Below are positions 1 through 10,900 of a stretch of 64,000 bases of DNA, one piece after another. The stretch spans positions 113,912-177,911 of the forward strand of contig NW_005434597.1 in the NCBI RefSeq assembly GCF_000315625.1, read 5' to 3'. Source of the stretch: Guillardia theta CCMP2712. Taxonomy: Eukaryota; Cryptophyceae; Pyrenomonadales; Geminigeraceae. The notes below the pieces were generated by a model. The model worked only from the letters and a program-made list of their open reading frames with translations. It made no database searches and had not been told where the DNA came from. How positions within the stretch are numbered: position 1 is the first letter of the stretch; each line of letters opens with the position of its first letter. The position numbers and the translations under genes are program-made.

Positions 1-551
1 GCACCGAGAGAAATCCGTGACCACCGGGTCGCGCTGCTGTCTGTTTCAGATTACTTTGTTCGCTGCATTGTGTTATTCGTGTGGTCGAATGTTATGTCCA
101 ATATCCTACTGAGTTAAGCACCCACACTACACGACACAGGACAGGAGAGGAGAGGAGAGGAGAGGAGAGAGAGAGAGAGAGGAGAGGAGAACAGAGGAGA
201 ACAGAGGATATGAAAGTACAATAGAGAGGAGGAAGAGTATTGGGAGTAAGTTGCGGGATGAGGTTGGTTTGGGTGGCTAGGCACATCTGGGGAAAATTAT
301 GACAAATGGCATACAAAATGGGACATTCAGATGCGGTAGGGATATCCCAGGATGTCAAGAGAGGACTTGATGAAGAAAGGATTCAAAGATCTTATCTGAG
401 AAGTGGATTGTGGTTTTTACCAGCTTCCCTTCAGAGTTCAATATCCTCCCCTCCCCCTTCCTCATGAGCAAATTGACATGACACCATCCTGTATCCACGT
501 GTCACTCGACATTCATTCTGTTCAATCCCATGTCTGACGCTTTTGCACAGC
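1..551. other. Upstream region with purine microsatellite
   Basis: No gene is supported here. Positions about 140-210 carry a GAGGA/GA purine microsatellite that makes Ser/Leu-rich shadow frames on the other strand. The remainder should contain the promoter and 5' leader of the carrier gene starting at 552; no TATA box or other element could be assigned. Confidence 0.6.
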
Positions 552-1810
552 ATGAACATGTCGTCTCCTGCATCACGATCCACTGCGACGCAGCAACACG
601 AGCAGGTCTTGACTCCTCGTCCTGATCGTCCCATTCACCACACCACAGTCCCCCATCAGGGCGGCTGCGCAGCTCTCCCTGTGGAAGAACATCTTGTACT
701 CTGCGGCAGGAGGCGTGGCAGGTCCTCTTGTGTGTTAGAGGGGGGATGGGGGTTGTTGAGCCGTGGGACGCAGGAGCGACCGCCGTGTACCCGCTGGATC
801 TTGCTAAGACGCAGCTCCAGATGGATCACACGGGAAAGTTCAAGGGGCTCGGGGACTGCTTCATGACCATCTTCAAGGAGGGAGGAGTCGGTGGCCTCTA
901 CCGTGGTCTCCCTGCCAACGTGATCGGCATCATGCCGGAGAAGACGATCAAGTTGGCCGGCAACGACTTCTTCCGCAACCTGTTTAAGGTCTGCCGCTTC
1001 CGCTCTCCCCCAGCCGCTCACTGCGTGCACAGGTGGATGACCCTACTGTGTATCCCAAGGGAAACATCATGCTGGAGGGAGCTGCTGGAGGCCTCGCGGG
1101 AGCTTGTCAGATCGTCGTCACTACCCCCATGGAGATCACCAAGATCCGCATGCAGATGTACAAGCCCGCCCCGGGCGAGACGGTGAACCAGATGGCGATC
1201 CTCTCCAAGATGGTGCGCGAGATGGGAATCACGTGCGTTGCCTGCTGCGTCTCGTCCGCGTCTGACGCTCCAGCCCTGCAGTGGGATGTACAAGGGAACT
1301 TTCTCGACCTTCATGAGAGACTGCCCCTTCTCCATCGTCTACTTTTCCCTCTACGGCATCTTCAGAAGAAAGCTCGTTGATGACAAGGGCGCAATCAGCA
1401 GTACGCAATCAGCATTGGGGTTCTTCTCTCCTCACCTGCTCCTGCAGGCTCAGGAGCTCTTATCGCCAGTACCTGCGCTGGTGTCGTCGCTGCAAGCGGG
1501 TCGACTCCCCTGGATGTATGCTGTGCTCCAGCCTCCTCCTCCTGTGACTCGCCCTCTTCAGGTGATCAAGACTCGCCTTCAAGCTGCTCCTGCTCCCGGC
1601 GTCGAGCCGTACAAGGGCTGGCTCCCAACGGTGTGTGAGGAGAGGAGGGAGGAGGAGGAGGAGCTGATGGGTTCACAGGTGGCAAGGATCGCTCGGGAGG
1701 AGGGCGCGATGGCTCTTTTGAAGGGTGTTGGACCGCGTACCATCATCATCAGCCCTCTCTTCGGCATTGCGCTCATGGTCAAGGAGACGCTGGCTCGCAT
1801 CTGGCCTTGA
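552..1810 (+). CDS. Mitochondrial carrier family protein, glutamate-carrier-like (8 exons)
   Basis: Inner-membrane solute carrier of the SLC25 family. Exons: 552-605, 649-721, 774-988, 1033-1232, 1282-1400, 1448-1515, 1562-1630, 1679-1810. All introns are GT-AG, 42-52 bases, and phases agree, giving 309 aa, the usual family length. The three-fold carrier repeat is visible: [10 protein letters not shown] (repeat 1), a degenerate [11 protein letters not shown] (repeat 2) and PLDVIKTRLQ (repeat 3), each at the end of an odd helix. The stretch [20 protein letters not shown] resembles mitochondrial glutamate carriers (SLC25A18/22) and the carrier half of aspartate/glutamate carriers, so glutamate is the best guess for substrate. 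There are no N-terminal EF-hands, which argues against a full aspartate/glutamate carrier. The start is the first ATG of exon 1; a second in-frame ATG lies two codons later. Family is certain; substrate is inference. Confidence 0.93.
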
Positions 1811-2455
1811 GCGCAGTGAGAGGAAAGGAGGACCGGGGAGGACGGAGATGGTGTGAGTTGGGGAGACGCGAGGCCGACACGTGTCTGCTAGCATTTACAC
1901 TTGATATGTACATGAAGAGCACGTGGCTCATGCGACATGCGCGTCTGCTGTTCGAGGAGAGAGTGGTGCGAAGGGGCTGAGGAAAGTCAAAGGAAGTACC
2001 AAAACACGGACAGCACCTGCTGCTCTGCTCCGTCCCCTCCACCTCCTTGAGAGGCTGCAGCTCGACCGCGTCCCTGACAGGCGTCAGACGCCGATCAGCT
2101 CAAACTTTCCTTCCTCTCACCGGCCGAGGTCTCCCATGGACAAGCCGTCTGTCCTAACGATGCCGAGAGGAAGGCTGAAGGGAGCAAAAGATAAGAAAAG
2201 GTGGTGGGGGAGAAAATTCAGAGACAGAGACAGAGCGATGGCAGGCGAGCAAGAGGAGGTGAAGAGAAATCGGAGACACGAGAAGTAGAACTTACAGCCA
2301 GTATGCCGGATTGTCTCCCATGACAGACTGCGTGTTTCTATACCATCCCACGTCGTACTTGTGCGTTACCTTCACCTGTTGCCTGTCAGTGGAAACCTTG
2401 TGCCTACCACCGCAATGCCTTCTTCTTGCTGTTGCGATTCTTAGAGGCAATGGAG
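1811..2455. other. Intergenic region between convergent genes
   Basis: The 645 bases between the carrier stop and the DHHC gene's 3' end. Open frames at 1923-2288 (+) and on the other strand show no conserved motif and no splice logic. Both genes end here, so 3' UTRs are expected. No clear AATAAA signal was found. Confidence 0.5.
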
Positions 2456-4246
2456 TCAAGTTCGTAGTTCTCTGTCGCCGTCCTGCTCTGCCCTCAGAAA
2501 AGAGCAGGGGCAGGGGCAGGGGCAGGGGCAAGTGCAGGGGCAAGTGCAGGGGCAGGGGCAGCAGTAAGCGGACGAGGACGAGGAAGAGGAAGAGGAGCTG
2601 GAGCTGGAGCTGGAGCAGCAGGTACTGACTGATTCTTCAGGATCAAAAATCCATTCCAGATGCACCTGCGGAGGAGGATCAAAAAACCACACAGAGATCA
2701 GCACAAGGAGAAGTGAGGGTCCACTCACAGTCCTCCTTGCTGCCCACAGGCGTCAGAAAAGCCTCACAGGGGAACGACAAGTACCATCATGGAGAGGACG
2801 AGGACAAGGATGAGCATTCCTAGGACGACTCCCATCCACGTGCCGAGCTGCTGGAGCATCAACTGGAGGAGGGTCAGGTGGGAGAGAGGGGAGGAGGAAG
2901 GCAGTGACGTGTTGCTCCAGCACGTGCGCAAGAAATATAAAAGTCATGATCTGTTGAACAGTCAGAAGGAGGGACGTGTGAGCAAGGGACCGCTGAGAGG
3001 TAGAGAGGAGAACTGGATCGCCAGGATCGTAGGAAGAGGACGATAAGGTAAGGAGGAGGAGGGGAACAAGGAGGAAGGAGGAGGAGACAGAGAGGAGGGG
3101 AGAGAAGAAGGGGGAAAGAGGTACCGAGTAGTACAACGAAGTGATAGTTCCGTAGAAGAGAAACCTGGCGGCCGAATCAAATTTCTTCAACTCCCTATCT
3201 CCTCTAACACCCGCACCCCTCCAATCCTCCACTCCCAGCGATCTCCCTCCTCTCACAGGAAGAAAACTTGTGATTCGCTGCCCCAACGCAATTTTGAACC
3301 CACGGGCCTGCGATAGGAGGTGAGATGGAGGAAGGGAGGGGAGAGGAGGACGGAGAATCGAGTCCCTCACAATGATGATCCATCCGGAGCACACACTTGC
3401 CGCATTGCCGACAGTGAGCAGACCTGCTCGTCCCTCAGAGATCCGAGAAGGAGCAGGGGAAGGGAAGAGGATGGGGATGAAGGGGAAGGGAAGAGGAAGG
3501 GGAGGAGCAGCCGTGAACCTGGGTGGACGTTGGATTTTGCATCTCTTGCAGAATTGACTCTGCGAGGATTTGACGCCCTAAGGGAAACAATCACGAGGAG
3601 GAGGAGGAGGAGGAGGAGGAGGAGGTTTTACCCCTTCCTCCTCAAGCTCGCTTGCGATCTCCTTCCTGTTACAGCATCACTCTCCCGCCTTCACCTCTCC
3701 ACGTCCTCGCTCACGGAGGACTCCAATCTCTCGTCACCGTCCCAGGATCACTGAGCCACCTGCGGGTCTGACTGAGGGCGAGGGGGTCGAGGAGGAGAGA
3801 TAGATCAACGTCTTGAGGTAGGAGGCGACCATGAGCGTGATCAGGACGCCGAACAGCATGGCGTGCAGCATCCCGGAGACGCTGCTGTAAGAATACTTGA
3901 TCGGGATGATGGTGCCCTGCCGCTGCCGTCATGACCGAGGAGAAGGAAATGGGAAAGGAGTCAATGGGGGAAGGGAGGTAAAGGGGGAAAGATGTAGAAT
4001 GGAAGGAGGAAGGGGGAAGGGGGAAAGGCGGGAAGATATGAAGGAAGGCAGCACAAGTTGGCAACGGAGAGGAGGGGCGGAGGGAAGGTCAAGGACAGGA
4101 AGAATGGTTTTACGTAGATGCAGATGGTACATGTGACGAGGATGGTGGTAAGAAAGACTTGCAGACAAACGCCAACTGCGAGCAAATCAGGAGGAGGATG
4201 GGAGGGAGCGGAGAGGACCGCAGAAGTCGCCGTCTTCCTCACTCAT
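2456..4246 (-). CDS. DHHC-type protein S-palmitoyltransferase (multi-exon)
   Basis: Membrane enzyme that transfers palmitate to protein cysteines. Exons read on the minus strand: 4219-4246, 4114-4175, 3810-3916, one ending near 3715, one ending at 3519, 3371-3423, 3268-3307, 3125-3164, then two or three more. Splicing assembles the Cys-rich domain: [16 protein letters not shown], then [15 protein letters not shown], then [14 protein letters not shown]. The catalytic DHHC Cys is split by an intron. Hydrophobic segments lie on both sides: the first near 4114-4175 and 3820-3916, the last near 2820-2990. [10 protein letters not shown] before the Cys-rich domain is the family's DPG motif. Start ATG at 4246 gives MSEEDGDF; an upstream coding exon is possible. 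The junction before FCKRC can be spliced in more than one way, and the last exon is unsure. Phase-0 splicing would give a Ser-run and Cys-Pro tail ending at 2456. I do not see the usual TTxE motif. Confidence 0.85.
2505..2635. repeat. GGGGCA hexamer and GA/GAGCTG low-complexity tract
   Basis: Imperfect CAGGGG/CAAGTG hexamers at 2505-2562, followed by GAGGAC/GAAGAG/GCTGGA repeats. On the minus strand the frames read either Ala-Pro or Cys-Pro repeats, depending on phase. Probably overlaps the last DHHC exon. Confidence 0.8.
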
Positions 4247-4606
4247 CCCAGCAGTCACAACCTGATGCTCAGGGGTCAGAAGAAGAGTTTGAGGTATAGA
4301 TCCTGAGAGAGCCCCCTCTTGACGAGCAAGAGCAGCATACCCAGAGATGTTCGATTTCAACCCTCCTTCCGCATTACTGCCGTGACCAGAGCACAATCTC
4401 CCCCATTCCGATTCGAGTTATCCTCCCCTTCCTCTCACTCTCCTTATGTCAATCCTCCACTCCCTTCCTTGTCCCTCCTTTCCTTGACCTCTCCTTCTGC
4501 GTGTGTCTGTCTTTCTCCTCCCTTCCACTCGGAACCTCTCTCCGTCCATTGTCTCCAGGACACTCTTCTCCCCCCCTTTCCCTTCATCTCATCCTGCTCC
4601 TTTCCG

Positions 4607-4607
<1 letters not shown>

Positions 4608-4683
<76 letters not shown>

Positions 4684-4830
4684 TCCTTCTTCTTATCCTT
4701 CTTCTTATCCTTATCCTTATCCTTATCCTTCTTCTTCTTCTTCTTCTTCTTCTTATCCTTCTTATCCTTCTTCTTCTTCTTCTTCTTATCCTTCTTCTTC
4801 TTGTTATTCTTATTCTCCTTTTCTCCTCCT
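4608..4830. repeat. TCA/CTT trinucleotide microsatellite
   Basis: About fourteen TCA units, then CTT units with regular interruptions by ATCCTT. All six frames stay open through much of it, which gives long but meaningless translations. Confidence 0.95.
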
Positions 4831-5064
4831 CCTTCACCACCACTTCCTCTCGCGCAGACGTAAGGAACCGTGCCATTCTGCCGAAAATGCGCCATAAGCA
4901 TTCCTATCTTGATGTCACGGTGTGGCTCGTAATTCGATTTCCGCTCCACACTGCTCCACAAGTGATGAGGGGGGCTCGCAGACACGTCTGGTCATGCCGG
5001 ACCGGGGGGAGCGGTCGCAAGAGATGGAGGAGGAGGAGGCGGACAAGATGACAGTTCAGGTTCT

Positions 5065-5137
5065 CCTGCTCTACCACCAGACACCTCTTCCTGCTCTACC
5101 ACCAGACACCTCTTCCTGCTCTACCACCAGACACATC
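5065..5137. repeat. 25-bp tandem repeat, three copies
   Basis: Direct tandem copies of a unit beginning CTGCTCTACCACCAGACACC, the third copy diverged at its end. No spacers separate the copies. Confidence 0.9.
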
Positions 5138-5401
5138 TTGTCTCTCCTGCCTTGCTCGGCTATAATTCGCCATGCCTCGAATTCACATCGCCTTCCCCGC
5201 TCCTTCCCCTTTCCTTGTGACCTTGCTATAGCCATCCCCTGCTTTCGTTTCCTGTGTTTTCCTTCCTTCGACTCTTACTGCCTCGTCTGTCTTTCCACCG
5301 AATAACGTCTTGTTACTTGTCCTGTGAAACAATTTATATCCTCTGCGTCACCATGTTGTGTTTGAAGTTACTTCTAGTTTTTCCTCGTGGGGGCTTCCAA
5401 G

Positions 5402-7936
5402 GACGATGGACATGTTACATACAAGATACAAGACGACGAGGAGAGCTTGCTGGCGGCTCAAGTTCAGCTCAACCGGAGGATCGACGAGCACGTGAAAGGC
5501 TACTTATGGCAGCAAGACGACTTCAGGCTGGAAGTCGCGAATGGCGACCCAGTCACACCCGGGCATCTCAAGGGGACAGTGAGGTATGGGGACAACGTGG
5601 AGGACGAGTGGCTGTGTATCTCCATCATCTTCCTCCTCACCCAGGGGGAGCGAAACTTGATCGCTAGGGTGTGGGACAGTGACGGGGAGATCCTCCTCAT
5701 CGAGAGCGCTGAGAGCCTTCCCAAGTGGCTCGAGCCAGACACAGCCATCAACCGCGTCTTCGTGCATGCTGGTAAACTTCACATCCTCCCTCGTGACATC
5801 CTGCGCGGAGAGGCTCCTTCCTTGAGAGAAGCCCTCCAAGCGCTGCTCCCCTTCTCCTCCTCCTCGAACCCGCCGACACAGGCAGACGAGCCCGTGCAGG
5901 AGAGCTTGCGAGCAAGAATGCGCGGGTACCCTGAGCGAGCGATTAGAGAGTCCCCTCACCGCAGCTTTTGCTTCCTCCCGCTCTCCATCGCCAAGCTGCT
6001 GCAACGTCGACCTCAGCTTCTCTCCGCTGCTGTCCGCTGCTTCTATGCCCGAGGGCCCGAGGACGTAGACGCGGCCTCCCGGCTGGTGCGTTTGTTGCCT
6101 TCCCCGACGTGCGTGAGCGACTTGCAGGAGAAGTTTGGAGGAGGGCAGAGAGGCTACGTGCAAGTTCGCTTCACTCGCTGCCTGTACGCCCAGCTGGTCA
6201 AGCAGACGTTCTTTGCTCCCCGGGGCTTCCAGCTGCCTGACGAGTAAGACCTCCTCCTCCCCCCTTGCTCCTCGTCCTGAGCCTCCTGCAGGAAAGACCC
6301 GACGTTCCGCTGGCACGAGAACGGCATGAAGCTCACGGCAGCCTTCGAGATGCTCTACCGCCGCAACCCCCTGAGGGAAGAGGAGCCGGCCTGCTTCTCC
6401 TCCTCCCTCCCCCTCCCCCTTCAGCAGCCGCCAGCTGCAGGAAGCAGCACACAGGGAGCTGAGCTGCGAGGGCCGCGATGGGAGCGCTACATGCGGTCGC
6501 TGGAGCGGTTTGGATTCTTTGAGGGGGAACGAGAAGGGTCGAAGAAGCATCGAGAGCTCGTTGCTCAAGCCGCTGCCTTCTTCAGCTCGAGCCGTGCTGG
6601 GGGAGAAGGACAGGAGGGTGTTGCCGAGCTGATGGACTGTTTGATCAAGGAGGAAGAGGGGGAGGAAGGGAGAGAGCTGCTGACGTCAAACCCACGTGCC
6701 GAGGAGGAAGATGCTGAAGATTGGCTTGACATGGGGCCCGAGGACCTCGAGAAGTTACTCTCCTCCTCCGCTCACCGGGGACGAGCAACGGAGGAGGTCG
6801 TGGCTGATGATCTGGTGGAGACCATGCAGGGCTTCATGCAGAAGATCTCTTCCTACGAGGGGGCGGAGGACGCAAAGCGAGGAGAAAAGGCGAAAGGGGG
6901 GGAGAAGGCGGGAGGAAGAGAGGAGAAGAACAAGGATGAGGACGAGGACACCAACGGCGCAGGAGTTGGAGATTTGAACGTCGGAAAGTTTCTAAGCGCT
7001 CTCGGGCGGTCACTGGGAGTGGATGAATGGTTGGAAGACGAGGAGGAGGAGGAGGTCATCTTGTATCTTCCGTTTGCTTCTTCCTCATCGCAGCTTCTCA
7101 CAGATGTCAGGGACGAGCGACGAAGACCTTGACTTCGACGAAGACGAGGAGGGCGGGGGAGAAGGAGACCCTGTCACGGGATCGGAGGTTCGGCAAGCAG
7201 AGGAGAGTTGGGAAGGAATGAAGGGGAGGGGAGGAGACGGAGGGAAGAGACGAGGTGGAGAGTGAGGTGGGGAAAGGAGTAAGAGGGAGGGGAGGGTAGG
7301 AGAGGGAGGGGAGGGAGGGAGAGGGAGGGGAGAGGAGGAAAGGGGAGGAGGAGAGGGTGATGGGAGTGCAGGGGCTGGAGGACTTGAGCATGTCGGACTT
7401 GATGCGGCTGATGGACCGGGAGCTCGCGTGGGTCTCGTTCACTCTCGTTGCCGTCCTGACCTGCTAACAGGGGGAGCGAGAATCTTGTGGGAGACTTCGA
7501 GCGGTTCGGAGGAGAGGAAGGGAAGGGAAGAAGTCAAGGTGGGAAGCAAGCCTCCAGTCGCAGCGGCCCTGCCATGAAGGAGGAGGAAGAGATAGTGGAG
7601 GAGGAGGAGGAGGAGGAGGAGGAGGAGCTGCCTTCGGTGAGTTCTTGTCTTCTTCAACGTTTTAGTGACATTCGGTCAAGGTGAATGTGGAACTGAACCT
7701 CGTCAAGAACATCCTGAGCTCGTACCTCCTCCTCCTCCTCCTGCCCCTCACTCACTCACTCTCGCAGGTTCAAAGCTCAAGCTGGAGCTGCTGGCCCTGC
7801 TTCCAACCTCTACGGCCTGCACGGTGTCCGCTTACCGGAGGATGCAGCAGCAGCCGAGGAGGAGGAGGAGGAGGAGGAAGAGGGGCAAGGGGCAGATGCG
7901 GGGGCAAGGGGAGGTCAGAGTAGGTTGCGAGCGTAG
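5402..7936 (+). CDS. Ecdysoneless (ECD/SGT1) family protein (8 exons, 5' end unsure)
   Basis: ECD proteins act in the nucleus and cytoplasm in pre-mRNA splicing (with PRPF8), cell-cycle control and transcription. Exons: 5402-6243, 6292-7054, 7104-about 7189, 7372-7427, 7471-7636, 7681-7721, 7768-7936; phases agree. Family signatures: EDEWLCISIIFLLTQ, then ARVWDSDGEILLIE-AESLPKWLEP, RVFVHAGKLHILP, and the C-terminal VNVELNLVKNILSS followed by AGAAGPASNLYGL. Acidic DEDLDFDEDEE and MDRELA also match the family's second half. The middle and end are loaded with Glu/Lys runs. No in-frame ATG precedes 5402 after an upstream stop, so a short 5' exon is missing; ATG 5024 is a phase-compatible candidate. 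The acidic exon near 7104 is bounded by a guessed donor. The last 22 bases overlap the oppositely oriented PUB gene. Confidence 0.9.
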
Positions 7937-10900
7937 AAGGCGTTGGTCTTGGGATCAAAGTAGAGGCCCTGCTGAGGCATCAGACAGACAAGAAACTTTC
8001 GCATCCTACCAGGGAAGGGTCGTAGATGAGCTCCAGTGATCGCTCTCCAACTGCCAACCCTCCTCCTGCTCCTTCGACTCCTGCTCCTGCTCCTGCTCCT
8101 GCTCCTCCCTCGCCTCCTCCCTTTCCTGCCGCTGTACATCGATGATCATTCGACCTCGCAGCCGTCACTTCCTCTCGCGAGCTCCGGGAGAAAAATCCAT
8201 GCTTGAGGGAGAGCGCGTTTCCTGCTGTCCCCTCCAGAGCAGGAGGAAGAGGAGGACGGGACTCGCATGTGAGGCTCTCGATCAGGCAGTGATCGTCGTC
8301 CTCGGGATTGTAGCCCCTCGGCGCGCCTGCTCCCTCCTCTTCCCTCTCCTCCACCTGAAGCCCCAGCAGCAGCTGCCGGCTGCCCTGCTGTGACTTGGCG
8401 GGACTTCCAGTCTTCACACTAGAGCAGCTGCCCCGGCTCAGCCCCAGCTGGATGCTCAGACTCGTCCTGTACCTCCGCGCATGCTGCTTGTGCGGAGACG
8501 TGGCCTGGAGGTTGTTAGCAGAGGGAGCACAAGGTGTAGGGGGGGGGAGGAGAGGAGAGGAGAGGAGAGGAGAGGAGAGGAGAGGAGAGGAGAGGAGAGG
8601 AGAGGAGAGGAGAGGAAGGAGAAGAAAGGAAGGAGAGGGTACAGGAGACGCAGGTGAGAGAAAGGAAGGGGGGAAGAGGAAGGAGAGAGAACGAAGGGGA
8701 GGACAGGGGGAAGTACCTGGTTTGGTGGCTTCAAAGCATGTATCAGACGTAGAGCTCCTTCTTCCTTACTATCCTCCTTGCTATCCTCCTCCTCCTCCTC
8801 CTCCTCCTCCTCTTGTCTCTTTTCTTCCTCCCGCTTTTGATGATTGATCGATGACGATCTTTTCTCCTCCTCCTTCTCCTCCTCCTTCTCCTCGTCCGTC
8901 TCCACGCAGGCGCCTCCCTCATCTCGCTTGCTACTCGTCTCCTCCTGTTGGTGGTGCAGCACTGCTTCAATGAAGGCACTCTCCGCCACCTTCAGCTCCT
9001 GCAGCGACTTTCGAAGATCGAGCATGCATCGAGCTCTTCCCAGCGAAGCCTCCAAGCTGTTCCTCTCCTCACTCCGAGCCGCTGCTGGGATTTCAGCTGG
9101 GGAGTCAGCTAGGGGGCTAGACGTCTTCGCATCCTGTAAGTCTCATCGTCACTGGAGGCATCGAGAGCTGTCGCCCTCACCAGCTGGATTATCTCCTCCA
9201 CCGCCTGCCGCATCTTCCGCAGCTTCGCGTCCGCTGGCAGCCGCCAACTGTCAGTGTCCTCATGCCAGCCGACAGCAGTGAGGAGGAAGCGACTGCGAGG
9301 GCAGGATGCGATGCGGGTCTTGAAGGCCTTGTTCTGCTTGGGGATGCTGATGGCGAAATTCAGAGCCAGCAAGCGAGATCGACGCGGGGGAGAGGAGGAG
9401 GAGGAGGAGGAGGAGGAGGAGGAAGGAGAGAAGAGGGACGGAGGGAGGGAGGGAGGGAGGAGACAGAGACAGAGGAGGAAGGAGGCTAACCGTCGGTATT
9501 TGACTCGCGAGGATTGGAAAGGACGTTGTCAAAGTACTTGCGCATGAGTCGAAGACAAGCCATGACAAGCGAGTGAGAGTTGCTGAGGAAGAGGCCCCGC
9601 ACGAGTTCTCCTATCTCCTCCTCCTCTTGCTCCTCCATCTCCTCCTTGACTCGCGCTTTCTCCTCCTCTCCTGTCCTCTCCTCTTCACTTCCCTCCTCTT
9701 CTCTGCCTGCGGCACGTACAGTCTCCCGCTCCTCCTCTTGAATTTCCACGACAGCACCTGAAGTCTCCTTCTCATCCTCTGCTTCTTTCATGTCGGAAAG
9801 ATCGAACTGCTTCGCTCTAGGGACCGCTGCTGCGCTAGCGTCTCCTCTCCCCTCCTCCTCCTCCAGCTCTCGCAGACCTCTGCTGGAAGAGAGGTAGCTC
9901 TGCAACAGACCCATTCGCCCCCCGTGAAATTCCCTCCCGTCCTTGAATCCGTTACAAGTGGAAACCTGGCCCTTCTTCGCCGCCGCCTCCCCCACAGCCT
10001 CGCCTTGGAAGCTATTCTCCTTCTCCCTCCTGTCCTCGGAGCTATCTCTCCCCATACTCCGAGGTTTGATATCCTCCTCCTCCTTCTCTTGTGATCGGAC
10101 CGGCGTCATCATCAGCTGCATCTCATCGCTGACCTCGAGCGACTGCTCTAGCATCTTCAGTCGCCCCCGTCGCTTCCTCTCTGACATGGAGGAGCTTCTG
10201 CTGCTGGAGGAGGAGGCAGAGTCAGGAGAGGAGGAGACAGTGGGCAAGCTCGTGGATTCTGCTGTGCTATAGCTGGACGCAGCAGGAAACAGAGCAGGAG
10301 ACTCGGGGAGCTGGAGTGACCCGCTGGACTCGAGGGTGACGGACAACATCCCTAACCTTCCGCGAAACTTTCCATGCGAGCCAGCAGCCGTCTTCATCTC
10401 CTCCTCCCCATGAAAGCTTTCCTGCAGAGGTGACGTCGGAGAGAGAACAGATGCTTGTGCTAGTGCTAGTGCTGGTGCTGGTGCTGGTGCTGGTGCTGGA
10501 GCTGGAGCTGGAGCTGGAGCTGGTGCTGGTGCTGGTGCTGGTGCTGGTGCTGGTGCTGGTGCTGGTGCTGGTGCTGGTGCTGGTGCTGGTGCTGGTGCTG
10601 GTGCTGGTGCTGGTGCTGGTGCTGGTGCTGGTGCTGGTGCTGGTGCTGGTGCTGGTGCTGGTGCTGGTGCTGGTGCTGGTGCTGGTGCTGGTGCTGGTGC
10701 TGGTGCTTGAGCTTGAGCTCTGTCCTTTCCATCCATCTGGGCACTTGCTCGGAGGAGTTGCTCCTGCTCTCTTGCGCGTGCTCGAAGCTCAAGGACTTTC
10801 TTTCTCAGCTCGTCGATGCTCGCGATCTCTTGCTCGAGCTTCTCCTGCTCGTCAGCCTCGATCGAAGTCCCTGGCGTAGCTTGCTCGCTCCTCTCGTCAA

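Larger units (their letters stand above)
4247..5401. other. Divergent intergenic region with microsatellites
   Basis: Lies between the 5' end of the DHHC gene (minus) and the first certain Ecdysoneless exon (plus). Holds a long TCA/CTT microsatellite (4608-4830) and a 25-bp tandem repeat (5065-5137). A possible first Ecdysoneless exon is ATG at 5024 followed by Glu codons and a donor near 5059, in phase with the acceptor at 5401, but that intron (about 340 bases) would be far longer than its neighbours. Lys/Asp-rich and Ser-rich frames here are microsatellite shadows. Confidence 0.5.

Noticed and set aside
1923-2288. Small plus-strand protein after the carrier
   Set aside because: Arg/Lys-rich, no homology recognised, lies where 3' UTRs are expected.
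4584-4985. Lys/Asp- and Arg-rich minus-strand frames
   Set aside because: Produced by the CTT/TCA microsatellite; no conserved motif or splice logic.
5065-5137. Possible CRISPR-like array
   Set aside because: Three direct copies without spacers in a eukaryotic setting; an ordinary minisatellite.
5504-6568. 354-residue frame opposite the Ecdysoneless gene
   Set aside because: Antisense shadow of a clearly conserved coding exon.
10430-10879. Leu-Val and His-Gln repeat proteins opposite or out of frame with the PUB gene
   Set aside because: Shadow frames of the GCTGGT repeat; only the Ala-Pro frame continues into recognisable protein on both sides.
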